Part shown: positions 18,155 through 25,960 of the stretch, piece by piece
How positions within the stretch are numbered: the stretch's first letter is position 1
Layout of the letters: every line of letters starts with the position of its first letter
Origin: Rhizobacter sp964253025
Lineage (GTDB): Bacteria; Pseudomonadota; Gammaproteobacteria; Burkholderiales; Burkholderiaceae_C
Assembly: GCF_964253025.1 (NCBI RefSeq)
Contig: NZ_CAXUQC020000001.1
Coordinates: forward strand, 62,001-126,000
Reading direction: 5' to 3'
Length of the DNA: 64,000 nucleotides
Notes under the pieces: generated by a model
The model's input: only the letters and a program-made list of their open reading frames with translations
What the model was told of the DNA's origin: nothing
Databases searched by the model: none
Translations under genes and position numbers: made by a program

Positions 18155-19015
18155 GTTGCAGGCGGCCACGCGGAAGTCGGAGACGCGCGTGCTGTTCGGG
18201 TTGCTGCAGGCGAACGACGTGTAGCGGGTGTCGTTGTCGATGAAGCGCTTCATCCAGGCCACGCCCTTCTTGCCGAGCAGCGGCTGGTTGCTGTTGCCGC
18301 TGTTGGCGCAGGAGTGCGAGCCGCCGTTGATCTCCAGGAACTCGCGCGGGTTGCGCGACATGCTGTCGTAGAACGGGTCGGCGTGCTGGTTCACCGGTGC
18401 GATGGAGTCGTTCTCGCAGGCGATGATCAGGGTCGGCACGGTCACCGAGCTGAAGTTCTTCGAGCTGCTCCACGGAGCCTGGGGCGCCGCCGCCTTCAGG
18501 GACGGGTTGTCGCGTGCCGAGATCAGCGAGCCACCGCCGCCCATCGACCAGCCCATCACGCCCAGGCGGGACGTGTCGACCTTGTTGTAGATGGGGCTGC
18601 TGCTGGTGCGTGACAGCGTAGCGACCTGGTTCAGTGCGGCCATCTGCTGGCGCGAGCGGCTGTCGGGCTGGTCCAGCGTCGAGTTGGTGTCGATGGTGAT
18701 GACCACGAAACCGTGCGAGGCCAGGCGGGGCCCCCACCAGTTGATGCTCGACTGCCGAGCCGTGAAGCCCGGGACGATGGCGATGGCACCCACCGGGCCG
18801 CCTGCGTTCGTCGGGTAGTACACGGTGCCGGCGCCGTAGCCGCTCGGGCGGCTGACGGTGAAGGACTGGTAGCTGAACGGGCCGCGCGAGGCCTCGAGCG
18901 ACGACGTGGTGGGGGCGGGGCCGCGCTCGTACGGGTTGGTCTGTGCGGACACGGCAGCCGAGGCCAGCAGGGCGCCGGCAGCCAGCAGGGCGCGGACGCT
19001 GAAGTGGTGGATCAT
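18152..19015 (-). CDS. Secreted PET-hydrolase-like polyesterase (PETase homologue)
   Basis: A 287-residue alpha/beta-hydrolase very close to Ideonella sakaiensis PETase as I remember it; most mature residues match. The signal peptide MIHHFSVRALLAAGALLASAAVSA is cut before QTNPY. The triad is S157 (GWSMGG), D203 and H234. W156, W182, S235 and R277 match PETase W159, W185, S238 and R280. C200/C236 would form the PETase-specific extra disulfide, and C270/C286 the C-terminal one. Differences at key sites are F84 for Y87, and H211 and F215 for S214 and I218. The start is the ATG at 19015 after AGAGGAG. An AraC gene lies upstream on the same strand. Confidence 0.93.
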   Translation of the reverse strand: MIHHFSVRALLAAGALLASAAVSAQTNPYERGPAPTTSSLEASRGPFSYQSFTVSRPSGYGAGTVYYPTNAGGPVGAIAIVPGFTARQSSINWWGPRLASHGFVVITIDTNSTLDQPDSRSRQQMAALNQVATLSRTSSSPIYNKVDTSRLGVMGWSMGGGGSLISARDNPSLKAAAPQAPWSSSKNFSSVTVPTLIIACENDSIAPVNQHADPFYDSMSRNPREFLEINGGSHSCANSGNSNQPLLGKKGVAWMKRFIDNDTRYTSFACSNPNSTRVSDFRVAACN

Positions 19016-19203
19016 TGTTGTCTCCTCTTTGATCGGGATGTCCCACCTCGAGCGAGGCGGGTGCGCCGATTGTTCGCCCCGCACGCCGCCAGATCATCGG
19101 CACTTGCCTGCGCAGATTCGATCAAGCCAATCGCCCCGATTTGTGCTAACGCATCCCGAACGCCCCGCCCCCAACGCCCGGAGCTGGGTGCGGTCCCCTC
19201 AGT

Positions 19204-19226
19204 GGGGTCAGATCTCTCAATTTGCA
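19204..19226 (-). repeat. 23-bp repeat, inverted diverged copy
   Basis: Reverse complement of the unit found at 19308-19330, with 19 of 23 bases matching. It lies in the 325-bp gap (19016-19340) upstream of the polyesterase, which holds no gene. Confidence 0.6.
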
Positions 19227-19271
19227 TGAGCGCCGTCCCGCAGCGGAACGGCGGGCTGCTCTCGATCGTTG

Positions 19272-19294
19272 TGCACGGTGGGAGACTTGACCCC
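19272..19294 (+). repeat. 23-bp repeat, direct copy 1
   Basis: Begins TGC and ends with the 16-base core TGGGAGACTTGACCCC (19279-19294), identical to the core of copy 2. Confidence 0.7.
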
Positions 19295-19307
19295 AGCAGC
19301 GGAGGTC

Positions 19308-19330
19308 TGCGAATTGGGAGACTTGACCCC
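19308..19330 (+). repeat. 23-bp repeat, direct copy 2
   Basis: Begins TGC and ends with the same 16-base core at 19315-19330. It stops 10 bases short of the 3' end of the AraC gene. Copies 1 and 2 are 36 bp apart, start to start. Confidence 0.7.
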
Positions 19331-19340
19331 GGCTTGGGGC

Positions 19341-20186
19341 TCAAGGTCTGGCGAGCCGCCAGTTCGGGTGGATGACGATGCGGACGCGCTTGGGGTCGCG
19401 GCTGTACGACGGGCTCTGGCCGTACCACCGGCGGAACATGCGGGCGAACTGCGGTGAGTCGGCGAAGCCGGCGGCCAGCGCGACCTGCGTCAGTGAGCGG
19501 CGGGAGTAGAGGACCTCGTACACCCGCCGCTGCTTGATCCAGTTCTGGTATTCGCGAAACGGCATGCCTACCGCGGCCGCGAAGCGGCGCGCGAGGGCTT
19601 GCGGCGTCTGTCCGTTGGCACTCGCCAGCGCTTCCAGCGATTGCGTCGGATCGGCGTCGATCTGGCGGACGATCTCGAGCGCACTCATGTCCGGCGGGCG
19701 TGCCGGTGGCAGCTGCCGGACCGCCTCGCTGACGGCCTGATCGAACACGGCGCCTGCGCGCTCCGCGGTGGCCTCGCGGTAGACGAGCTCGACCAGCGAC
19801 GGCCGCAAGTGGTTGAAGCCGTCGGCATCGAGCCGGCGCACACCCGGGTGCTGCATGGCGCGAAAGACGTGGAAGGCCGGATGCGACGGCATGATGTTGA
19901 AGCTCAGCAGCGGAACGCCGCGGGCATCCAGGCTGCGCACGACCCGGGGCGGCACCAGCAGGGCCGCGCCATGCAGCCCGGCGGCTTCGCCGGGCACGCC
20001 CACATTGAACGGTCGGCCGTCGGCACTCAGCAGCAGCACGGCCGGGTGGCGGACCGTCAGTCCGCTCTCGAGTTGCAGGCCCGTGTACACGAAGCCCTGG
20101 TCGCCCAGGACATAGCTGCTGTCGCGCGCTTCAGGCAGGACGGCGGCGTCGGGGGAGGACAGGCGGGGAAGGGTGAAGACGTCCAT
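19341..20186 (-). CDS. AraC-family transcriptional regulator
   Basis: 281 residues from MDVFTLPRLSSP. An N-terminal sensory domain (1-165) of the AraC_N/cupin kind is followed by the paired helix-turn-helix (about 180-275), with SLTQVALAAGFADSPQFARMF and RWYGQSPSYSRDP as the recognition and closing motifs. It is encoded upstream of, and on the same strand as, the PETase-like gene, separated by the repeat-bearing gap, so it is a candidate regulator of it. No direct evidence ties them. The start is the first ATG in good context; a clear ribosome-binding site is missing. Confidence 0.83.
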   Translation of the reverse strand: MDVFTLPRLSSPDAAVLPEARDSSYVLGDQGFVYTGLQLESGLTVRHPAVLLLSADGRPFNVGVPGEAAGLHGAALLVPPRVVRSLDARGVPLLSFNIMPSHPAFHVFRAMQHPGVRRLDADGFNHLRPSLVELVYREATAERAGAVFDQAVSEAVRQLPPARPPDMSALEIVRQIDADPTQSLEALASANGQTPQALARRFAAAVGMPFREYQNWIKQRRVYEVLYSRRSLTQVALAAGFADSPQFARMFRRWYGQSPSYSRDPKRVRIVIHPNWRLARP

Positions 20187-20301
20187 GGGGCAGCGGGAGA
20201 CAACGCTGCCATCGTCGCGGGCGCCAGCCCGGACTTGCAATCGGGTGCGGCCCGGGGCTGTTTTCAGGACCGCGCGTTCCCTTGCGCGGACCTCGTTCGC
20301 G

Positions 20302-20634
20302 TCAAGGTGGCGAGCCCGAGCCGTCGGTATCGGCGCCGCGTTGAAGGGCCTGCCCCGTGCGCTGCAATCCCTTGCCCACCGCGCGACCGGTGGCGCGCGC
20401 ACCGCGCTCGATGGCCGCGCCGGTGCGTTCGGCGCCGCGCTGCACGGCCGAGCCGGTGCGCTTGGCGCCGCGCCCGATGGCCTTGCCCGTGCGCTGCGCC
20501 GTGCGGTCGATGGCGGCGGCCGTGCGCTCCACCACGGCGGGCGGGCCGCTCGGGGTGGCGGGCTCCTCGGCGCGTGCGACGGCGGCCGCGGCCAGGGCGA
20601 TGGTCAGGATCAGGAAGAAGCGTGAGCGTGCCAT
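20302..20634 (-). CDS. Small secreted protein of 11-residue repeats
   Basis: 110 residues. The signal peptide MARSRFFLILTIALAAAAVARA is followed by a short linker (EEPATPSGPPAVVER) and then six consecutive 11-residue units of the type TG-x-A-(I/V)-x-R-G-A-x-R. The units have Ala/Ile/Val on one face and Arg/Lys on the other. The tail is acidic and Gly-rich (DGSGSPP). Eleven-residue amphipathic repeats recall LEA and apolipoprotein helices that lie on membranes or DNA. I do not recognise a family. Divergent from the nucleosidase gene, which starts 100 bases away. Confidence 0.7.
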   Translation of the reverse strand: MARSRFFLILTIALAAAAVARAEEPATPSGPPAVVERTAAAIDRTAQRTGKAIGRGAKRTGSAVQRGAERTGAAIERGARATGRAVGKGLQRTGQALQRGADTDGSGSPP

Positions 20635-20733
20635 GCGGGCATCATGCCGCAAAAGGGATTCGGACCCGGGTCGGGCCGCCTCGCGCATGATCTCGGCCTG
20701 CGCTTGACGCTCATCTGTTCCCCGGGAGATGCC

Positions 20734-21789
20734 GTGAACCGATTCATCCTGTCCGTGTCCTTCTCGCTGGCCCTCGGCCTGGCCTCGGCCTTGCTGCCCT
20801 TGTCTTCCGCCGAGGCGGCGGGCCCTCGTTGCCTCACCGACTGCACGCCTCGCGTCGGCATTGTTTCCGCCTTCGGCGCCGAGGCCGACATCCTGCTCGC
20901 CGAGACAACCGGTCGACGCGAGCATCGCATCCATGGGCGCCGTTTCACCACCGGACAGCTTCGGGGCAACCGTGTCGTCATCGTGTTGAGCGGCGTGAGC
21001 ATGGTGAACGCGAGCATGGTGACGCAGCAGTTGCTCGATCACTTCCGCGTCGAGCGTCTGGTGATGAGCGGCATCGCAGGCGGGATCGACCGCGCCGATC
21101 ACGTGGGCGACGTCACCGTGCCCGACCGGTGGGCCATGCCGATGGAGGTCTATTGGCATGCCGGCGCGGGCCTGCCTTCCCCGTGCGGCGTTGCCGGCGA
21201 CCTGGCCTGCCTGGGCCTTCGGCTCGCCGTCGGCGAGGACGGTCGACCCCTGCCCCCCTTTGTTCCCGACGGCACGGACGTCCCCGCCGGCAGCTGGCAT
21301 CTTCGACAGAACCACGTGCTCAGCCGCCGCACTGCGCCGCAGGGAGCGTTCTTCTTCGACTACCCGGTGGACGCCGAGATGCTGGCAGTGGCGCAAGGAA
21401 TCGAACCGCCCTTGCAGCGCTGCGGCCCGCGCGCAACACGGGCCGACGGATCGATCGACGAGGCGCTGTGCGTGCGTCAGGTGCCTCGCCTGCGCGTCGG
21501 CGGGCGAGGCGTGTCCGGCACGGCGTTCCTCGCCAACGCCCGCTACCGGGACTACCTGCACCACGTGCTGCAGGCCCGCAGCTTCGAGATGGAGACCGCC
21601 GCGCTGGCCCATGTGGCGCTCGCCAACGATGTGCCCTACATCGCCTTCAGGTCCCTGAGCGACCTGGCCGGCGGCGAGTCGTTCGATGCGGAGGCCGGCG
21701 CGCTCTTCACGAGCGGGTTGGCAGAAGCCAACGAGGCGGCGGTGACCCTGAGTTTCCTGGAAGCCTGGCGGCGCCGGCCGCGCCGCTGA
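20734..21789 (+). CDS. Periplasmic nucleosidase/phosphorylase-superfamily protein
   Basis: 351 residues from GTG at 20734 after GGGAG. An N-terminal export signal (ILSVSFSLALGLASALLPLSSAEA) precedes a nucleoside phosphorylase/MTA-SAH nucleosidase fold: PRVGIVSAFGAEADIL at the start, VLSGVSMVNASMVTQ, MSGIAGGID, then the active-site region EMETAALAHVA and RSLSDLAGG, with Glu and Asp placed as in MTA/SAH nucleosidase. Export is unusual for this fold and suggests salvage of nucleosides in the periplasm. The exact substrate is unknown. Confidence 0.78.
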   Translation: MNRFILSVSFSLALGLASALLPLSSAEAAGPRCLTDCTPRVGIVSAFGAEADILLAETTGRREHRIHGRRFTTGQLRGNRVVIVLSGVSMVNASMVTQQLLDHFRVERLVMSGIAGGIDRADHVGDVTVPDRWAMPMEVYWHAGAGLPSPCGVAGDLACLGLRLAVGEDGRPLPPFVPDGTDVPAGSWHLRQNHVLSRRTAPQGAFFFDYPVDAEMLAVAQGIEPPLQRCGPRATRADGSIDEALCVRQVPRLRVGGRGVSGTAFLANARYRDYLHHVLQARSFEMETAALAHVALANDVPYIAFRSLSDLAGGESFDAEAGALFTSGLAEANEAAVTLSFLEAWRRRPRR

Positions 21790-21814
21790 AGGCGCGTGCA
21801 GGCCCGCCGCGGCA

Positions 21815-22069
21815 TCACTTGAGGGATTCGATCAGGTCGATGTAGCCCTGCATCGCTTCTTCCTTCGACTGGCCCTTGAGTTCGTTCCAGGCGTCCCACT
21901 TGGCTCGCTCGACGAACTGCGTCATGCCGGGACGCTCGGTGTCGACGTCGCCGGTGCTGCCTTGCTTGTAGAGCGCGTACAGCTTCAGCAAGGTCATGTT
22001 GTCGGGCTTCTCGGGCAGGTTCTTGGAATCGGCGCGTGCGGCTTCGAAGCGGTCTGCGAGATCGGACAT
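21815..22069 (-). CDS. Acyl-CoA-binding protein
   Basis: 84 residues starting MSDLADRFEAARADSKNLPE, preceded by AGGAG. NMTLLKLYALYKQGSTGD and KWDAWNELKGQSKEEAMQ are the acyl-CoA-binding signature and match the ~86-residue eukaryotic-type ACBP, a four-helix cytoplasmic carrier of long-chain acyl-CoA esters. It stands alone between the nucleosidase and the response-regulator/TPR gene. Confidence 0.92.
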   Translation of the reverse strand: MSDLADRFEAARADSKNLPEKPDNMTLLKLYALYKQGSTGDVDTERPGMTQFVERAKWDAWNELKGQSKEEAMQGYIDLIESLK

Positions 22070-22193
22070 GGGTGGCTCCTGGGATGAATGAAACCAGCGG
22101 ATTGTCGCGCAGCCCGCAGTGCGGAGAACCGCCTTGCCCGGCCCGCGCGGCTTGCGCCGCGGCATGGGCGCGGCGGGCCCGACGGACCGGCCA

Positions 22194-23822
22194 TCAGGAC
22201 TTGGCTGCTGCCGCCATGGCGCGGGGTTCGTTCGCGCGGCTCAGGTGCACCTGCGTGCCATAGCCACGGTACTGCTGGTGAAGGGCTTGCACGCGTGTCA
22301 GCAAGTCGGGCGCACGCTCGATGGCGGCACCATGCCGCTCGAGCGTGTGCAGGGCCAGGTCGATCAGCTTGGCGTTGAGCGTCTGCTCCGCCTGCGCCAG
22401 CAGCAGGCGCACCGCTTCGCCCGGCTGCCCGTTCACCGTGCGGGACACCGCATCCTCGGCGCCCGCCGTGATCTTCGCGTAGGCCGCGCGGATGACCGCC
22501 TCGAACGGCTGCTGCGCGCGGGCGGCCCGCACGAGCAGTTCGCAGGTGGTGCGCGACACCGCGAAGCGGCGCGCCAGCACATCGACGTCGTGGTCCAGGT
22601 CCTGCAACTGCAGCTCGCTGCGTTGCAAGCGGGCCAGCAGCGAGAGGAGGTTGCAGGCCGCCTCGAATTCGAAGTTCGGCTCGGCAATTTCCCCGATCAG
22701 TGCCTGCGCATCCCGCACGGCCTCAGGCACCCGCCGCTCGATCAGGGCCTTCAGGGCGCCGATGACCACCTCGAAGCGCCGCAGTCGGGCGCTCTGCGGC
22801 ACCGGTGCGCGCGCCGCCACCATGCTGCTGTGCGAGCCCGCGAGACCCCGCCGGTCCGCGAGATCGAACTGCACCGCCGCCAGCAAGACGAGGCCCTGCA
22901 GGTCATAGATGCGGGAATTGAGTCCGAGGCGGGCCGCCTTGGCCAGGGCGTCGGCGGCCTCCTTGGGCTCACCGTAGTAGTAGGCGAGCAGCCCGTGCTT
23001 GACGATGCGCGACACGCTGCCCGGCGTGAGCGCGGTGGCCTGTCGCATGGCGTCGAGGGCTTGCTCGGGCAGGCCCTGGTCCAGCAGCACGCGGCCCATC
23101 ACGTCGTAGGCGTCGGCATAGGCCGGCTGCTCGTTCAACAGGCTCTCCAGGGTGCGACGGGCCTGCACGTGGCCCCCCGCGTCGTACTGCGCCCGTGCGA
23201 CACCGAGCCGCGCCCACGGCACGGCCCCGGCCTGAAGGATGGCGTCGAACATCTGCTGCGCCGCATGCGGCTTGCCGAGCCGCAGCCAGAGCTCCGCGCC
23301 GATGCGGGCCGCCTGCACCCAGGCCGGGCCGCGGGTCTTGAAGCGAACCTCGCAGATCTCGGCGGCTTCGATGTAGGCCTGCTTTTCGACCAGCGTGATG
23401 ATGTCGCCCAGCTGAACCTTGCGCTGGCGTGCCTGCACCAGCCGCTGGCGCAGTGCTTCCTGCGTGTGCGGCTTGACCAGGTAGGCGTCGAGCGCCGCCT
23501 CGGCGGCTTCAGCCACCTTCGCGTAGCCGGCCTCGCTCGAGATCATCACGACCACCGTGGCCAGCGGCAGCAGCTGCGCCAGCCGCAGGTCGTCCATGAT
23601 GTCCTGGCCGCTGACCGGTTCGTCGTCGAAGTGGTACTCGCACAGGACGATGTCGAAGCGCTGGGTCTCGAGCAACCGACGGGCTTCCTGGGCCTTGCGC
23701 GCCTGGGTGATGTCGGCCACGCCGAACTCCCGCAGCATGGACGTCAGCACGCTGCGCGAGGCGGCATTGCCATCGATGACCAGCGCGCGCGCCTTGCCGA
23801 TTTCCGAGTCGAGGGGAACCAT
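22194..23822 (-). CDS. Response regulator receiver / TPR protein with Glu at the phospho-acceptor site
   Basis: 542 residues. Residues 10-130 form a CheY-like receiver (ALVIDGNAASRSVL ... FDIVLCEYHF ... YLVKPH). Position 62, normally the phosphorylated Asp, is Glu, and the acidic pair near the N-terminus is reduced to D17. From about residue 150 to 300 are tetratricopeptide helices (VPWARLGVARAQYDAGG, AYADAYDVMGRVLLDQGLPEQALDAM); the rest is helical without known motifs. It has no DNA-binding or catalytic output domain, so it probably acts by protein contact. Confidence 0.82.
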   Translation of the reverse strand: MVPLDSEIGKARALVIDGNAASRSVLTSMLREFGVADITQARKAQEARRLLETQRFDIVLCEYHFDDEPVSGQDIMDDLRLAQLLPLATVVVMISSEAGYAKVAEAAEAALDAYLVKPHTQEALRQRLVQARQRKVQLGDIITLVEKQAYIEAAEICEVRFKTRGPAWVQAARIGAELWLRLGKPHAAQQMFDAILQAGAVPWARLGVARAQYDAGGHVQARRTLESLLNEQPAYADAYDVMGRVLLDQGLPEQALDAMRQATALTPGSVSRIVKHGLLAYYYGEPKEAADALAKAARLGLNSRIYDLQGLVLLAAVQFDLADRRGLAGSHSSMVAARAPVPQSARLRRFEVVIGALKALIERRVPEAVRDAQALIGEIAEPNFEFEAACNLLSLLARLQRSELQLQDLDHDVDVLARRFAVSRTTCELLVRAARAQQPFEAVIRAAYAKITAGAEDAVSRTVNGQPGEAVRLLLAQAEQTLNAKLIDLALHTLERHGAAIERAPDLLTRVQALHQQYRGYGTQVHLSRANEPRAMAAAAKS

Positions 23823-23940
23823 GCGGTCTCCTGATGTGGCGCGGCCCGAGAGGCCGACGGCACATGCTAGAGCATGGCGCGTGCTTGCGCTCGGATCGCC
23901 ATGCGATCCGTGTCACGCGCAAGGGGAGGAAGGGGCCCGC

Positions 23941-25017
23941 TCAGGGGGCCGAGAACCGGAAGACGCCGTCTTCGCCCAGCGTGCGCGTCAACCGGCCGCC
24001 GTGCCAGAGGGCATGCAGGTGGGCGATGGCCTCGCCCATCGCGAAGGTGGTCTGGTGCAGGTCGAGCGGCCGCTTGAACATCACCTTGAGCAGGCCGGCG
24101 GCGGTTTGCGGCGCCTCGCGACAGGCGTGCATCACCTCGGCCAGGCGTTCGTCGTGGTGCGCGTGCAGCTGGTCCATCCGGGTGTGCATGCCGCGAAACG
24201 GCCGCCCGTGTGAGGGCAGGACCAGGGTGTCGGCCGGCAACGCGCGGTAACGCTCGATCGACGACAGGTACAGCGTGAGCGAGTCGCCCTCCGGCTCCAT
24301 GTCGGTCACGCTGACATTGGTGGAGATGCGCGGCAGCAGCATGTCACCCGAGATGAGCAGGCCCTGACTGGGGCTGTGCAGTGAGAGGTGCTCCGGGGCA
24401 TGGCCGTGACCCGCGATGCAGTGCCAGTCATGGCCGCCGATGTCGAAACGCTGGCCATCCATCAACCGGCGGTAGCTGGTCGGCACCTTGGGCACCATGG
24501 AGGCGTAGTAGTTCGTGCGGGCGCGGATCTTCTCGACCGACTCCGGGTCGGTGAGGCCATGGCTCGCCATGAAGGCCGCCGCGGCGTGACCACCGAAGCC
24601 GGTGGTCGACTGGCTGGCCAGGCGCGCGCTGGTGTAGTCGGTCATGCTCATCCACAGGCGGCACGGGCGGCCGGGCAGGGACCAGCGCTCGGTCAGCCAG
24701 TCGGCCAGGCCGATGTGGTCCGGATGCATGTGGGTCACCACCACCCGCAGCACCGGCAGGCCGTCGAGTTCGTTGTCGAACACCTGTTGCCATGCCGCCT
24801 GGGTGGCCTCGTTCGTGATGCCGCAATCGACGATGGTCCAGCCCTCGCGGCCGTCCAGCCGGTCACGCAGCAACCACAGGTTGATGTGGTCCAGCGCGAA
24901 GGGCAGTCCCATCCGCACCCAGCGCAGACCGGGCGCCAGTTCGATCGTGCGGCCCGGCTCAGGGAGCGCTTCGCCGGCCGGGTACTGGAGTTGCCGCTCG
25001 AGTTCGTTCATGGACAT
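23941..25017 (-). CDS. MBL-fold metallo-hydrolase
   Basis: 358 residues of metallo-beta-lactamase fold. The metal motif is THMHPDHIGLADW (about residues 94-106), a further His lies in GHGHAPEHLSL, and another in LPSHGRPFRG. A C-terminal helical/winged region (from about residue 280) resembles that of LACTB2-like and glyoxalase-II-like hydrolases. The start may be Met1 or Met3 (MSMNELERQ). The substrate is unknown, possibly a thioester. Confidence 0.87.
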   Translation of the reverse strand: MSMNELERQLQYPAGEALPEPGRTIELAPGLRWVRMGLPFALDHINLWLLRDRLDGREGWTIVDCGITNEATQAAWQQVFDNELDGLPVLRVVVTHMHPDHIGLADWLTERWSLPGRPCRLWMSMTDYTSARLASQSTTGFGGHAAAAFMASHGLTDPESVEKIRARTNYYASMVPKVPTSYRRLMDGQRFDIGGHDWHCIAGHGHAPEHLSLHSPSQGLLISGDMLLPRISTNVSVTDMEPEGDSLTLYLSSIERYRALPADTLVLPSHGRPFRGMHTRMDQLHAHHDERLAEVMHACREAPQTAAGLLKVMFKRPLDLHQTTFAMGEAIAHLHALWHGGRLTRTLGEDGVFRFSAP

Positions 25018-25097
25018 GGCACGTGCGCAAGGTCAGGGGACTTCATTCTAGGGAGGAGCGCGTCCCCGCGCTTGCAGCGGCCTGTCGTCGCCCGCGT

Positions 25098-25841
25098 TCA
25101 TGCGGCCCGTGCCAGGTCGAGGGCATCGCGCCCGGCAGGAAAGTGCAGCTGCTCCGACGGATCATGGGCCGCGTGCCAGACCGCCTCGGCCACCTCTTGT
25201 TCCGTGGTGACTGCGCTCGGCCGCGCAAAGGCTTCGAAGACCGGCGCCGCGAACGGCATGTAGGCCTCGGGGATGAGGCCCCGGATGCGGGCCGCACCGT
25301 TCTCCGCAAAGCGTGTGGTGGGCGCATGGCCGGGCTCGACGAGCTTGACGCGCACGCCGAAGGCCGCCAGTTCGAAGGCCGCGGAGCCGGTGAGGCCGGT
25401 GACTGCCAGCTTGCTGGCCGTGTACACGCTGGCGAGCGGCATGGGGGCCAGGGTGGCGCTCGAGGTGACGTTGACGATGACGCCTGCACGGCGCTCGCGG
25501 AACTGCGGGATCACGGCCTGCATCATGGCGAGCGTGCCGAAGGTGTTCGTCTCGAACACCTCGCGCACCGTGGCCATGGGCGTGGCCTCCAGCGCCCCGA
25601 CGACCCCGATCCCCGCGTTGTTCACCAGCACATCGATCGGGCCGGCCGCGGCCGTGGTGGCCGCGATGCTGCCGGGCTGCGTCACATCGAGCGTCAGCAG
25701 GCGCAGGCGGTCCGAAGCCGGCAACAGGTCGGCGCGGGGCGTGCGCAAGGTGGCGACGACGTTCCACCCCTGGGCCAGGAAGTGGCGGGCGGTTGCGAGG
25801 CCGTAGCCCGAGGAGCAGCCGGTGATCAGTACGGTTTTCAT
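25098..25841 (-). CDS. SDR-family NAD(P)-dependent oxidoreductase
   Basis: 247 residues. The cofactor motif is TGCSSGYG (7-14), VNNAGIG follows near residue 75, and the catalytic Tyr and Lys lie in YTASKLA with an upstream Ser. It is a classical short-chain dehydrogenase of unknown substrate. It is divergent from an AraC/cupin regulator gene 120 bases away, a frequent pairing that suggests the regulator controls it. Confidence 0.88.
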   Translation of the reverse strand: MKTVLITGCSSGYGLATARHFLAQGWNVVATLRTPRADLLPASDRLRLLTLDVTQPGSIAATTAAAGPIDVLVNNAGIGVVGALEATPMATVREVFETNTFGTLAMMQAVIPQFRERRAGVIVNVTSSATLAPMPLASVYTASKLAVTGLTGSAAFELAAFGVRVKLVEPGHAPTTRFAENGAARIRGLIPEAYMPFAAPVFEAFARPSAVTTEQEVAEAVWHAAHDPSEQLHFPAGRDALDLARAA

Positions 25842-25914
25842 GGTGAAGTCCTTGCGATGCGGTGGTGAGGAGCCTCACGATATCGACGCTGCCCCGGACT
25901 CGACACCTGCGGCA

Positions 25915-25951
25915 GTCCGCCAATGTTCAGCCATCGTCCGAATCACCGGAC
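25915..25951. promoter_or_regulatory. Phased GTCCG repeats between the SDR and AraC genes
   Basis: GTCCG at 25915 and 25936, 21 bp apart, and the inverse CGGAC at 25947-25951, forming GTCCG-N6-CGGAC just before the AraC start at 25961. It suits an AraC-type operator but is unproven. Confidence 0.35.
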
Positions 25952-25960
25952 AATGGCGCC

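Noticed and set aside
18152..19015. Dienelactone hydrolase or generic lipase
   Set aside because: The secreted form, GWSMGG nucleophile elbow, two disulfides and PETase-type subsite residues point to the PETase/cutinase family instead.
19204..19330. A complete insertion sequence at the PETase-like gene
   Set aside because: There is no transposase frame and no paired long terminal repeats with target duplication; only short repeats remain.
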